Shown here: piece by piece, positions 30,423 to 38,065 of the stretch
Layout of the letters: every line of letters begins with the position of its first letter
Position numbering within the stretch: the stretch's first letter is position 1
Assembly: GCA_018816945.1 (NCBI GenBank)
Contig: JAHIVC010000070.1
Coordinates: forward strand, 1 to 64,000
Direction of reading: 5' to 3'
DNA length: 64,000 nucleotides
DNA from: Bacteroidota bacterium
GTDB taxonomy: Bacteria; Bacteroidota; Bacteroidia; Bacteroidales; GCA-2711565
Translations under genes and position numbers: made by a program
The notes under the pieces: generated by a model
Told to the model about the DNA's origin: nothing
The model's database searches: none
The model's input: only the letters and a program-made list of their open reading frames with translations

Positions 30423-30614
30423 ATCTATAAATATTTGATGCCTCCGGCATCCTTTTTATACATTTGTTTTCAATATTATATTTTATTATTAATGCGTTGC
30501 TTCATTAATTCTTTTAATAATATTGGCTTCGGGTTGAAGAAACCAAAATCCTGTTCCGTATCGGGTTATCTTTCTCCTTTAGCCATTCGTAAATTTTTTG
30601 TGTGACATCCCGTT
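30423..30614 (+). repeat. 193-bp direct repeat, right copy
   Basis: Second copy of 29647-29839 with about a dozen differences, including one missing base. It again contains the GATGCC/GGCATC hairpin with its T-run and a 37-codon frame (30492-30605). Bases 30615-30736 hold no gene or other signal that I can see. Confidence 0.9.
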
Positions 30615-30736
30615 ATTATTCAATGGTTTCATCTTTGAAATTTCAGGGTGATCAGAAAACTACAATACATCTATCTCCTTTTCTTTCATGTGTTCCTCAA
30701 TGTATATCTCCAAACGACAATACTTGTTCTTAATGA

Positions 30737-30764
30737 GGTTGTGCAACGGTTACGTTTGTTAGCA
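30737..30764. repeat. Module-boundary motif
   Basis: GGTTGTGCAACGGTTAC followed after a few bases by GTTAGCA. The same 28-base sequence, with two changes, is at 34592-34620. Both lie just beyond the stop of a minus-strand gene. Confidence 0.7.
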
Positions 30765-30790
30765 AACAATAATTATTTTTTAGTTTTAGA

Positions 30791-31501
30791 TTACTTGTTC
30801 AAATTCTTTTTGAGAAAATCCAACGGATTATCAAAGTACTCCCTTAATTCCTCCTGACTCATACATAACCAGCTCGCACAACAATAATCATCTATTCTCT
30901 TTTTAATTTCAAAATGCAGATGATCATAATCTCCGTTATACCTCTTTGCCTCAGCTTTAGTATATAATACTCCAATTTTTGTATTATAATCGAGCTCATC
31001 ACCATTTTTAACATAAATATCTTTAAGATGTGTGTAGGAGCTATAAATAAAAGAACCATCATCAAGTTTATGCCTAATAATTACAACCTTATTCGGTGCT
31101 ATCGGGCGAATTAAACATACTACTCCTTTATTAACCGGATATACAAATACAGTATCCTGTTTTTCTGAAGGTATTATATCGATCCCTGAATGTTTATGAC
31201 CTTTTGCATGACCAGAACGATAAGTTCCAAATCCACTTATTATTTGAATCATATTTAAATCTGATCGATTTTTTAGGTTAAAAGGAAGTACCCATTTTTC
31301 TGCAATTTCTGAAGGTTCTATATTAATATAAAACTTCTTCATCTTTTCACTGTACTTTTTAATGCTGTCAGATTGGATAAGAGCATATTCTATTGTATCC
31401 TTAACTTGAATAGGATCCTTTTTTAGTACTTCATTGTTTTTTTTATTATAATTTGAACAACAACATAGTACAGCAATTATTAAAATTGGGAAATACCTCA
31501 T
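30791..31501 (-). CDS. M23-family metallopeptidase lipoprotein
   Basis: Probable peptidoglycan or peptide endopeptidase anchored in a membrane. The 236 residues start with a lipoprotein signal ending in a Cys-rich lipobox (LIIAVLCCCS, about 8-16). The LytM-type domain (about 85-205) retains all zinc/catalytic residues: His104 and Asp108 in GHKHSGIDI, His158, and His194/His196 in DHLHFEI. No SH3 or LysM part is seen. It lies in the accessory region with a boundary motif just past its stop. The substrate is unknown. Confidence 0.85.
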   Translation of the reverse strand: MRYFPILIIAVLCCCSNYNKKNNEVLKKDPIQVKDTIEYALIQSDSIKKYSEKMKKFYINIEPSEIAEKWVLPFNLKNRSDLNMIQIISGFGTYRSGHAKGHKHSGIDIIPSEKQDTVFVYPVNKGVVCLIRPIAPNKVVIIRHKLDDGSFIYSSYTHLKDIYVKNGDELDYNTKIGVLYTKAEAKRYNGDYDHLHFEIKKRIDDYCCASWLCMSQEELREYFDNPLDFLKKNLNK

Positions 31502-31572
31502 TTTTTAATTTTTCAAAATTTGTAGTTAAGCAATCAAATCACCACGAAGTTCAGTAATATAACCGTTAACGC

Positions 31573-32844
31573 TTAGCGGTTGTTTGTATTATTTTTAATT
31601 ACTACCCCATTTTTCATAACAAATAAAACCTTTTTCAATGTCATGATGTTTTCAAGTGGATTGTCTTCCGTTGCAATCAAATCACAATACATTCCTTTTG
31701 CTAAAGTACCTCTTACTTTTTCAATTCCAAGAAGCTGAGCCGCATTAATGGTCATGATCTTTAATATATCCGATGCCGGAATTCCTGCCTCAACAAAACT
31801 ATCAATATAGCTTAATGCCACAGATCCTCTCGTTTCATTATCAATATCAACCATTATATCACTACCGAAGGCTATTTTAACACCTCCATCATAGGCTCTT
31901 TTAAGTCGTTTAATTAACTTGGCATGAAAGGCTTTTGCATTTTCCTCATCACTACCAAATGCCTGAAGAACTTTAGCAGGAAAATCAGTGCTTACCAAAA
32001 CAATTTCTTTTTGTTTCATTAGGAATATTAAGCTGTCGGGTATTGTCCAGCCATGTTCTACCGAAGCCACACCACCTGATACTGCTGAATATAGTCCATC
32101 TATAGTTTGACAATGTGCCATCACTTTAAGCCCTGCCATTTTAGCTTCGTTTACAATGAACTTTATATCTTCTGTTGAATATTTATATTGTTTTGAATCG
32201 ACCACAATTTTAATCACATCCACTCCATAAAATATATTTTCTCGTATTGCCTTTTTTAACTCATCATGCGTATCAGCATAGAAATACTCGTTGTTTACGA
32301 TGAATTGTTTGTCGGCTTTGGTTCTAAACTGTCCTCCAAAAGGCGCTATGATTCTACCTGCGGTTAAAATGTTCGGACCCCCGATTAATCCCTCATTGAT
32401 AGCTCGTTTTATATCAACATCTACATATTTCCCTGAATTCCCTGCTTCCCTAATAGTCGTAAATCCGACATCAAGGATCTCTTTTGCATAAACAGCCCCC
32501 TGAATGGCCCTATATCCATCCGGGTTGAGCAATACCATGTCAAGAAAATCAATGCCTAGCTTATCGGCAAATTTGCTGGTAGTTGCACAAATGTGTGTAT
32601 GAGAATCGATAAGTCCCGGCGTTACAGTTGATTTTGAAAGATCAATGATTTCGGCACCTTTAGGTATTTCTATACTAGTACCCAGCTCTTTAATTTTACC
32701 GTTTTCAACGAGTATAATTTGATTATAAGAAACTGCGCCTGTTGAAGGGTCGATCATTTTTCCTGCCTTTATTGCAATTATTTGAGCATGGGCTAATCCA
32801 AGATTCAATGAAATAAGAATAGTTAAGAATGTTCTAAATATCAT
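31573..32844 (-). CDS. Secreted amidohydrolase family protein
   Basis: Metal-dependent hydrolase of 423 residues with a signal peptide (MIFRTFLTILISLNLGLAHAQ), so periplasmic or extracellular. Seen are VTPGLIDSHTHI (metal-binding HxH of strand 1), the VIKIVVD region with a candidate carbamylated lysine, VMAHCQ and SVEHGW histidines, and AFGSDIMVD with the catalytic Asp. This is the imidazolonepropionase/prolidase-like branch. The substrate (dipeptide or amide) cannot be told. It stands alone between 70- and 190-base gaps containing palindromic sequence. Confidence 0.85.
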   Translation of the reverse strand: MIFRTFLTILISLNLGLAHAQIIAIKAGKMIDPSTGAVSYNQIILVENGKIKELGTSIEIPKGAEIIDLSKSTVTPGLIDSHTHICATTSKFADKLGIDFLDMVLLNPDGYRAIQGAVYAKEILDVGFTTIREAGNSGKYVDVDIKRAINEGLIGGPNILTAGRIIAPFGGQFRTKADKQFIVNNEYFYADTHDELKKAIRENIFYGVDVIKIVVDSKQYKYSTEDIKFIVNEAKMAGLKVMAHCQTIDGLYSAVSGGVASVEHGWTIPDSLIFLMKQKEIVLVSTDFPAKVLQAFGSDEENAKAFHAKLIKRLKRAYDGGVKIAFGSDIMVDIDNETRGSVALSYIDSFVEAGIPASDILKIMTINAAQLLGIEKVRGTLAKGMYCDLIATEDNPLENIMTLKKVLFVMKNGVVIKNNTNNR

Positions 32845-33038
32845 TTTTGTTAATTATTAGTATGGTTTATGAATTCTGTTTTGGTCTGTAAAATAATCGC
32901 TAACGTGCAGCTGCTATTAAAAGCTGCCGATTGCGGGCTACTATCCTATCAAGTTACACCGAACTTAATGCGTGGCAGAAAATCCGAATAACCACTTAAC
33001 CCCCCAATATTTTATATATGATGTTGGTCGTATGTGCT

Positions 33039-33515
33039 TTATTTAATCATTTCATGCTTTTCAATCGAATCAATCACAAAATCAATCGGCATATTTGTAA
33101 TCATAGATATTTGCTCAAACGATAAATCTTCATTTCTTAGTCTAAAAGACAAATGCTCCAAAGTCTCGCCAATTTCTATTATGTTTTTATCAGGGTCGTA
33201 GAATCTTACGACTTTCTGTCGCCACGGTTGCTCTCGCAATTCATGAACAAATAAAATATTATTTTTCTTTAATTTCTCAACTATCAACTCAATCGTATCA
33301 GACTCGAAATATAACTCAAAATTATTTCCACCAGATTTTATTTCTCTATTATCAATCAGGTTTTTATAATGAACTTGCAAATGAATTGCAAAATCTCCAT
33401 GAAAAGTAACACTTTCACCAAAGTCATATTTTACCTTTTGGTCTAATAAATTCTCGTAAAAGTCACGAGACAGTTTCATGTCAGATACTGTAATTAATGG
33501 ACAAACATATTTCAT
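33039..33515 (-). CDS. VOC-superfamily (glyoxalase-like) protein
   Basis: Small cytoplasmic protein of 158 residues with the paired beta-alpha-beta-beta-beta units of the vicinal oxygen chelate fold (VSDMKLSRDFYENLLDQKVKYDF; NNFELYFESDTIELIVEKL; VVRFYDPDKNIIEIGE, where the final Glu is the usual metal ligand). A C-terminal tail of about 30 residues (LSFEQISMITNMPIDFV) is extra. Such proteins include dioxygenases, glyoxalases and resistance proteins; none can be chosen. It is a single gene in the accessory region. Confidence 0.8.
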   Translation of the reverse strand: MKYVCPLITVSDMKLSRDFYENLLDQKVKYDFGESVTFHGDFAIHLQVHYKNLIDNREIKSGGNNFELYFESDTIELIVEKLKKNNILFVHELREQPWRQKVVRFYDPDKNIIEIGETLEHLSFRLRNEDLSFEQISMITNMPIDFVIDSIEKHEMIK

Positions 33516-33863
33516 AATTCAGTCAATTTATTTTGTTATCTCTACGTAATCCTATGTGAAGCTAGGTTGTTAGCATTACGCCCATCGGTTTGGCTATGTA
33601 ACATGGCAGGGTTTTTCGTGCTGCTTTTCTGGCCCAGAACAGAAAAGCTTGAGAAGAAAGCCCACGTTTCTACCGAGTACGAACCCCTACCTGCGCAAGC
33701 AGGTTAAACTCATTTATCCCGATACGCTGCGCTATCGGGATTCCTGCCTGTACTGCATTTTGGCAGGCAGGCGTTCATCGTACAGATTTCAATTCACTAT
33801 CCCGCATAAACTGCGGGACGAGCTGTTTTTGAAATCTGAGTTTCACGAATAAAGGATTCAACT
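33516..33863. repeat. Hairpin-rich intergenic stretch with repeat copy B
   Basis: This holds no gene. Its left end has AGGTTGTTAGCATTACG, related to the module-boundary motif. Then come TTTTCTG/CAGAAAA (about 33627-33648) and the dispersed repeat copy B to 33853. Confidence 0.6.
33686..33853 (+). repeat. Dispersed structured repeat, copy B
   Basis: Stems in order: ACCTGC-GCAA-GCAGGT, TCCCGATA-N8-TATCGGGA, CCTGCC/GGCAGG, and CAGATTTCAA/TTGAAATCTG (33783-33838). The last encloses an extra TCCCGC/GCGGGA stem. The tail AGTTTCACGAATAAA ends at 33853. It is 5'-divergent from copies A and C. Strand is nominal. Confidence 0.75.
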
Positions 33864-34169
33864 TTATTCATTAATTTTATTCTCTACATCCATTTTTTGG
33901 TGAAGAATTCTAATGACTTCCACTATATTATTTTGTCCCATTCTATAGAAAATCAAATGAGATTTAACTATGGAAGCCCTGTATCCTTTTCTAATGTGAT
34001 CCATTGCTTTACCGGTATTAAAATTCGTTGCAATGAATTCAATTTCATTGATTATTAAATTGTAATACCTGTCAGCTTGTTCGGGCGACCACTTTTCAAA
34101 AGTATAAATCCAAATATTCCCTAAATCCTCAACTGCTTTTTCACTAATGCGATAATTCTGATTTCTCAT
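33864..34169 (-). CDS. parE: RelE/ParE-family toxin
   Basis: Toxin of a type II toxin-antitoxin pair, 101 residues. The pattern YRISEKAVEDLGNIWIYTFE, WSPEQADRYYNLI, KGYRASIVKSHLIFYRM and VIRILHQKMD fits the ParE/RelE fold, closest to ParE (gyrase-directed) rather than RelE (ribosome-directed). The biochemical target is inferred only. Its ATG overlaps the antitoxin stop by 4 bases, so synthesis follows antitoxin translation. Confidence 0.9.
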   Translation of the reverse strand: MRNQNYRISEKAVEDLGNIWIYTFEKWSPEQADRYYNLIINEIEFIATNFNTGKAMDHIRKGYRASIVKSHLIFYRMGQNNIVEVIRILHQKMDVENKINE

Positions 34170-34408
34170 AAATGTTTCTTATGCAGTTCTTGTAAGTATT
34201 CATTTGGGTTAAAGTCATTTATAAGATTGCTGTTTTCTCCAAGATCAAGAGCCTTTCTTAATTCTATTGTCTTCTGTTCTTCTGTTTCAAGCAATCGTAG
34301 AGCAGTTCTGATAACCTCGCTTGCTGAATTGTATCTGCCGGTTGAAATTACAGAATTTATGAATTTTTCAAAATGGCTTCCTAATAATATTGAAGTGTTT
34401 TTTCCCAT
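34166..34408 (-). CDS. parD: ParD-family antitoxin (ribbon-helix-helix)
   Basis: Antitoxin and autorepressor of the pair. An N-terminal ribbon-helix-helix (MGKNTSILLGSHFEKFINSVI, RYNSASEVIRTALRLLE) is followed by a flexible C-terminal tail that wraps the toxin. ATG 34408 gives 80 residues with the typical start; an in-frame ATG at 34417 adds three. A 17-base perfect palindrome overlaps its promoter. Confidence 0.9.
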   Translation of the reverse strand: MGKNTSILLGSHFEKFINSVISTGRYNSASEVIRTALRLLETEEQKTIELRKALDLGENSNLINDFNPNEYLQELHKKHL

Positions 34409-34425
34409 AGTTATCATATTTTTCT

Positions 34426-34456
34426 CAAATATACCAATAATTGGTATTTTTTCAAA
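34426..34456 (-). promoter_or_regulatory. parDE promoter with palindromic operator
   Basis: On the minus strand TTTG (34456-34453), a 19-base spacer and TATATTTG (34433-34426) form a near-ideal promoter. The spacer contains ATACCAAT-A-ATTGGTAT (34431-34447), a perfect dyad touching the -7 box. It fits a site where ParD or ParDE represses its own transcription. Confidence 0.7.
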
Positions 34457-34520
34457 ATGCTGCTAATGATTTGATTTGTGATCGATGTAAAACTTAACAA
34501 TTGCAAATTTGACACAAAAA

Positions 34521-34546
34521 GAAAAAGCCCACAGGTGGGCTTTTTT
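34521..34546. terminator. Bidirectional terminator upstream of parDE
   Basis: GCCCAC pairs with GTGGGC, with an A-run before and TTTTTT after. Read on the minus strand it would end the 35.5-34.6 kb two-gene unit and isolate parDE. Confidence 0.75.
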
Positions 34547-34591
34547 CAACTCAAATATTTTAAGTAAACCAGATAATGCTAGTTATTTATT

Positions 34592-34620
34592 GGGTTGTGC
34601 AACGGTTACTGTTGTTAGCA
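34592..34620. repeat. Module-boundary motif
   Basis: GGGTTGTGCAACGGTTAC, then GTTGTTAGCA, matching 30737-30764. It runs straight into the left 10-bp inverted repeat of the following module. Confidence 0.7.
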
Positions 34621-34633
34621 CCAGTTTTTTATT

Positions 34634-35128
34634 TTATGCGTTTCCATTTATTGATAATTCAAATAGTTCTTCTGTTTCAAGATTGACCTTTATTGACCAA
34701 TAGTAACTACCTCCATCCAAAACAAAGATCATCTGTTTGTCCCAATTATCTAAATGTCTTTTATTTGGCCAAAAACAATTTATAAATAATAGTTTGCTTT
34801 TGTTTTTGTCAATATACCCGAAATATTGTCGTTTATATTTTTTTAGTTTCTCGTGAATTATAGGACTTTGATCTGAGCCATTTTGGTTTAATAAAGAAGC
34901 ATTTATATTTTTCAAACCTTCATTAAGCAATTTTTCAGCTTTTTGAATTTCTATTCTAGTTGGGGTGAATCTTTCGCCCCCAATTAATTCATTAGAAGTT
35001 GCTGGAAAAATTATACAGTCAAAAGTTTTAGTCTTATAGTGATCGGTTGCTACTGATTGTCCAATTGCCACTGAACTTATTGTGAAGACCAGAATAATGG
35101 TAATTAGTATGTTTTGGTTCTTTGTCAT
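34634..35128 (-). CDS. Secreted protein of unknown function
   Basis: I do not recognise this 164-residue protein. It has a signal peptide (MTKNQNILITIILVFTISSVAIGQ) and a soluble domain with KTFDCIIFPATSNELIGGERFTP at its start, a helical middle rich in lysine, and two C-terminal beta segments (KLLFINCFWP, MIFVLDGGSYYWSIKVNLE). An upstream TTG at 35143 would overlap the previous gene; ATG 35128 starts at the signal peptide and lies 4 bases after the DUF4160 stop, so the two are probably co-transcribed. Confidence 0.65.
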   Translation of the reverse strand: MTKNQNILITIILVFTISSVAIGQSVATDHYKTKTFDCIIFPATSNELIGGERFTPTRIEIQKAEKLLNEGLKNINASLLNQNGSDQSPIIHEKLKKYKRQYFGYIDKNKSKLLFINCFWPNKRHLDNWDKQMIFVLDGGSYYWSIKVNLETEELFELSINGNA

Positions 35129-35132
35129 TTTC

Positions 35133-35483
35133 TTATGTGTCAATTTTTATTATACCTACAGGGCAATTAGTTGGTCTAAGTTTATTCCATGTTTCAATTA
35201 ATAAATCAATTGATTCCTTGTGAAAACGCTCAATTCTCCTTCTGTCTTTAGAATTAATTTCACCTTTCAAAAATTTACAGTCGATTATTCCAAAAGAGGC
35301 ATTTATTTCATCTGATTTAACATGAAAGTGCGGTGGTGGATGCTCATTAGGTCGTATTTCAATTCTTAGATTATTGACAGATGCAACGAGAAATCTTCTT
35401 TCAACAACAGTCCCATCTGATAACACTTCGGTCATGTTGAGAAAATATTCAAGTCTTGATTTTAATCTGTCTAGATTATCCAT
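35133..35483 (-). CDS. DUF4160-like protein
   Basis: A cytoplasmic protein of 116 residues. The stretch RIEIRPNEHPPPHFHVKSDE followed by ASFGIIDCKFLKGEI and RRIERFHKESIDLLIETWN has the NExxPPHxHV signature and helical tail of DUF4160. Members are often paired with small partners (such as DUF2442) and are suspected to be toxin-antitoxin-like; no such partner lies here. The following gene is a secreted protein. No function can be assigned. Confidence 0.7.
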   Translation of the reverse strand: MDNLDRLKSRLEYFLNMTEVLSDGTVVERRFLVASVNNLRIEIRPNEHPPPHFHVKSDEINASFGIIDCKFLKGEINSKDRRRIERFHKESIDLLIETWNKLRPTNCPVGIIKIDT

Positions 35484-35660
35484 TTTTTAAAATTGGTGCT
35501 AACGGATGGCAATATGAAACGGTTGGGTTTTCGAAGCGCGTCTGTATCCATCGAGGAAAATGCTGGCGCGAGAACCAAAGCATCGCAAACCACTGAACCC
35601 CAACTGTTTTATATTGTGTGTTGTGCGGTCGTGCATTTTACTTTATATGATAACAAAAAA
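35484..35660. repeat. Long imperfect palindrome between modules
   Basis: AAACGGTTGGGT (35517-35528) pairs with ACCCCAACTGTTT (35597-35609), with inner GCGCG/CGCGA matches, giving a hairpin of about 93 bases. It is followed by TTGTGTGTTGTGCGGTCGTGC, a variant of the boundary motif. A 78-codon plus-strand open frame across it is judged spurious. Confidence 0.55.
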
Positions 35661-36215
35661 TTACAATTTAATAATCCTTGGCACTTGTCTACAATAATCT
35701 TTATATTCTTCTTTATATTTTTGGTATAGAAACTCTTCTTCAGATTTAACCATAAAATATGCGGTTATTAAATAATTTAAAAACCAAAAAAGCATCGTGT
35801 ATGAAAAATATATTATTGTAAAAGAAGCCAAAATAAATCCATAGCCAACCAATTGTGGGTTTCTGGAATATTTGTACATGCCCTTGGTTTGCAGTTTGCT
35901 TTTATCTATACCAATGGTTACTTTGGCGCCGAGTTTTAGCCATGAAAGTAAAAGAATAATTATCCCAACGCCAAGCATAACTCTAAATATATTTACAGTA
36001 ACTGTATTTTCTGGCATCTGTGGAAGGTAGGGCCATTTAGTTGGCAAAATTAAATAAACTGAATTCGCGTGTACAGCAAATACAAGAATTGCAAGAATAG
36101 TAGAAAACATTGAAAATCTTTGGATATTTTTGTAATCCCTTTTAATCTTTACTCTAAATACAATAAAAGAGAAAAAGATAAAAACTACTGAAAAAAGTAA
36201 GTAATTAATATTCAT
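35661..36215 (-). CDS. Isoprenylcysteine methyltransferase-like membrane protein
   Basis: Integral membrane protein of 184 residues with about five helices. The C-terminal half has the ICMT/PEMT signature: LQTKGMYKYSRNPQLVGYGF, then VKSEEEFLYQKYKEEYKDYC. In this family SAM binds at the RNP and EE segments. Substrates may be isoprenylcysteine, phospholipid or small thiols; bacterial members are mostly uncharacterised. It is the first of four membrane or methyl-transfer genes here that share strand and AT-rich style. Confidence 0.8.
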   Translation of the reverse strand: MNINYLLFSVVFIFFSFIVFRVKIKRDYKNIQRFSMFSTILAILVFAVHANSVYLILPTKWPYLPQMPENTVTVNIFRVMLGVGIIILLLSWLKLGAKVTIGIDKSKLQTKGMYKYSRNPQLVGYGFILASFTIIYFSYTMLFWFLNYLITAYFMVKSEEEFLYQKYKEEYKDYCRQVPRIIKL

Positions 36216-36283
36216 ATCAGTTCGGTTTTATGTTAATATTAGTTTTAACTTTTAGGTATAACTCCAAAACGGTTAATCATTAA

Positions 36284-37033
36284 TTAAATTTTCATATTTG
36301 ACCAGTATCTTTTTGCTTGTAATAATACACTTAATCCTGTAAGAATAATCGAAATTATTACTATCTCAATCGAACCCAAATATAAATTAAATCTTTCATG
36401 TTCTTGTACTCGCAAATTAGTTTGCATATCAATATGCATGCTGCCAAACATAATTGCCATCCAACCAAAATGAAGTGCCCAGGAATATGCAATGTGCCTG
36501 GTTTGAAGAATTAAGTTATTTCTAACAAATCCAATTAGGAAAAGTGAAATTAATGTAGTAATCCCAATTAATCCTTTATCATCAAAAAACCACTTGTAAA
36601 ATATAAAATGTATTAGTGCAAAAACAACGGCCAATCCAATTGAAGCTATTATTGGCTTAATCTTATAATTGTTAACCAAGGCGAATAATGAAATAGATCC
36701 TATAACAATCTCTTCATTAATAATATAAAAAATATCGTGATAATAATTGCCCCAATTTGAAAACGAAATTTGTATATTATGTTTATTGGCGATGTATTTC
36801 ATTAATAGCAAAGAGCAAATTAAAACCAATCCTGCTAAAATTAGGGCTTTTACTATTGTTTTTAAATCTAATTTTAGACCAATCTGTTTTAGGAAGTCTT
36901 TATTCCAAATTAAGTAGCTAAAGAGTAGAATTAATAACGTACCAACTGATGAATTCCACCATCCCCCAAATAAGTAGTATGTAAATAACCCATACGATAA
37001 TCCTAACAGTATAAAAAAAAGTTTTATTTTCAT
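36284..37033 (-). CDS. Divergent CPBP/Abi-like membrane protein
   Basis: Polytopic protein of 249 residues with about seven helices. The arrangement NEEIVIGSISLF, later ALIHFIFYKW, and HFGWMAIMF resembles the three CPBP (Rce1-like) metalloprotease motifs. The first has the two glutamates but no following Arg, so the active site is not canonical. It may be a non-proteolytic relative. It begins 57 bases downstream of the methyltransferase gene. Confidence 0.6.
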   Translation of the reverse strand: MKIKLFFILLGLSYGLFTYYLFGGWWNSSVGTLLILLFSYLIWNKDFLKQIGLKLDLKTIVKALILAGLVLICSLLLMKYIANKHNIQISFSNWGNYYHDIFYIINEEIVIGSISLFALVNNYKIKPIIASIGLAVVFALIHFIFYKWFFDDKGLIGITTLISLFLIGFVRNNLILQTRHIAYSWALHFGWMAIMFGSMHIDMQTNLRVQEHERFNLYLGSIEIVIISIILTGLSVLLQAKRYWSNMKI

Positions 37034-37089
37034 CTTAATTATAACTTTAGTAACACGATATAATTATTAATTTTTAAGATACACACAAT

Positions 37090-37989
37090 TTAACCTTTCA
37101 ATTTGGCATAAACATGTCCCGCAAAACCATACATATTGCCTAAAGTATTTCTACCAGCTCTTCTTAAAAATTTCTTTTCAAATTCTTGTGGTGTGTAATG
37201 ATTTATAAGGATGAAACCATTTTCTTTAAGAAATTCATCAACCAGCCCTTCTTCAATCCCAAATTTGAATTCTTCACCTATTTTTCTAGCTGACTCACTA
37301 AGTTCCTTAGCACCAAAGGAGTCAGAAGTTCCTTTAATAACGGAATCATAGAAGTAATCAAAAGCAATCATGCTACTATATCCGGAGTTGTCTTTGATAA
37401 AAGAAAGTGTTTTTTTTACTGATTCATTAGTAATGTACATGGTTACACCTTCCCATATAAACAGACTCCTTTTTTGGGGCAAATAGCCGTGTGATAATAG
37501 TGTTTGCTTTAAATTATCTTTGTTGAAATTAATGGGTACATAAACAATATTTTCAGGAAGGTGGATTTTACTTTTTTTTAGATAATTTATTTTTACATTT
37601 TGAGTTGTTGATGTATCAAGTTCAAAAATTATCGAGCCAGAAGTTAAGTGCTGAAACCTAATTGCTCTTGTATCAAATCCAGCCCCCAAAAAGACTATCT
37701 GGTCAATACTTGATTTTGCTGCACTAATAAATATTTCGTCAAAAAAATTAGTTCTCGCAGTAATATATTCATATGAACCAGGAACTTTTTTTTGCAGTTT
37801 TTTAGTGATTACTGTTCTGAAAAATGCAAACCTTAAAAAAAACCTTGCTTTGGGTGGTAAGAAAACAAATGCTAAATTATCGGGTCCTTTATCTTTAATC
37901 CTGTTATCGTAAGTTGCAAGAAATCTATGAATAACAGCCATTAAAGCGGTATGTGATGCTTTGTTTTCTATTCGATTATTTTCATTCAT
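37090..37989 (-). CDS. SAM-dependent methyltransferase, LCMT-like
   Basis: Cytoplasmic class I methyltransferase of 299 residues. Motif I is QIVFLGAGFDTRAIRF and the acidic motif after strand 2 is IFELDTS. SLFIWEGVTMYIT is the signature of the leucine carboxyl methyltransferase/TIGR00027 group (PPM1-like), whose bacterial members methylate unknown carboxyl groups or small molecules. It lies between two CPBP-like genes. Confidence 0.85.
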   Translation of the reverse strand: MNENNRIENKASHTALMAVIHRFLATYDNRIKDKGPDNLAFVFLPPKARFFLRFAFFRTVITKKLQKKVPGSYEYITARTNFFDEIFISAAKSSIDQIVFLGAGFDTRAIRFQHLTSGSIIFELDTSTTQNVKINYLKKSKIHLPENIVYVPINFNKDNLKQTLLSHGYLPQKRSLFIWEGVTMYITNESVKKTLSFIKDNSGYSSMIAFDYFYDSVIKGTSDSFGAKELSESARKIGEEFKFGIEEGLVDEFLKENGFILINHYTPQEFEKKFLRRAGRNTLGNMYGFAGHVYAKLKG

Positions 37990-38065
37990 ATTTTTTCTAG
38001 GTTATATGTAAAGTATTTTCTTAATGTCTCAAAATATGGGTGTTGTATCAGTATATTAACAAATT

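Larger units (their letters stand above)
29647..30614. mobile_element. IS200-like unit between 193-bp direct repeats
   Basis: The unit is direct repeat, HUH transposase (minus), two REP-like palindromes, direct repeat. True IS200/IS605 elements lack terminal repeats, so the long flanking repeats are not their normal ends. They may mark a duplication of the infB terminator region or a composite unit. The exact element boundaries are unknown. Confidence 0.6.
34614..35503. repeat. 10-bp inverted repeat around a two-gene module
   Basis: GTTAGCACCA (34614-34623) and TGGTGCTAAC (35494-35503) are perfect inverted copies. Each lies 10 bases outside the coding part of the two-gene unit, one beyond the stop and one before the start. 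Confidence 0.65.

Noticed and set aside
35493-35729. 78-codon plus-strand open frame
   Set aside because: It runs across a long palindrome and a boundary motif, has no domain and antisense-overlaps the ICMT-like gene.
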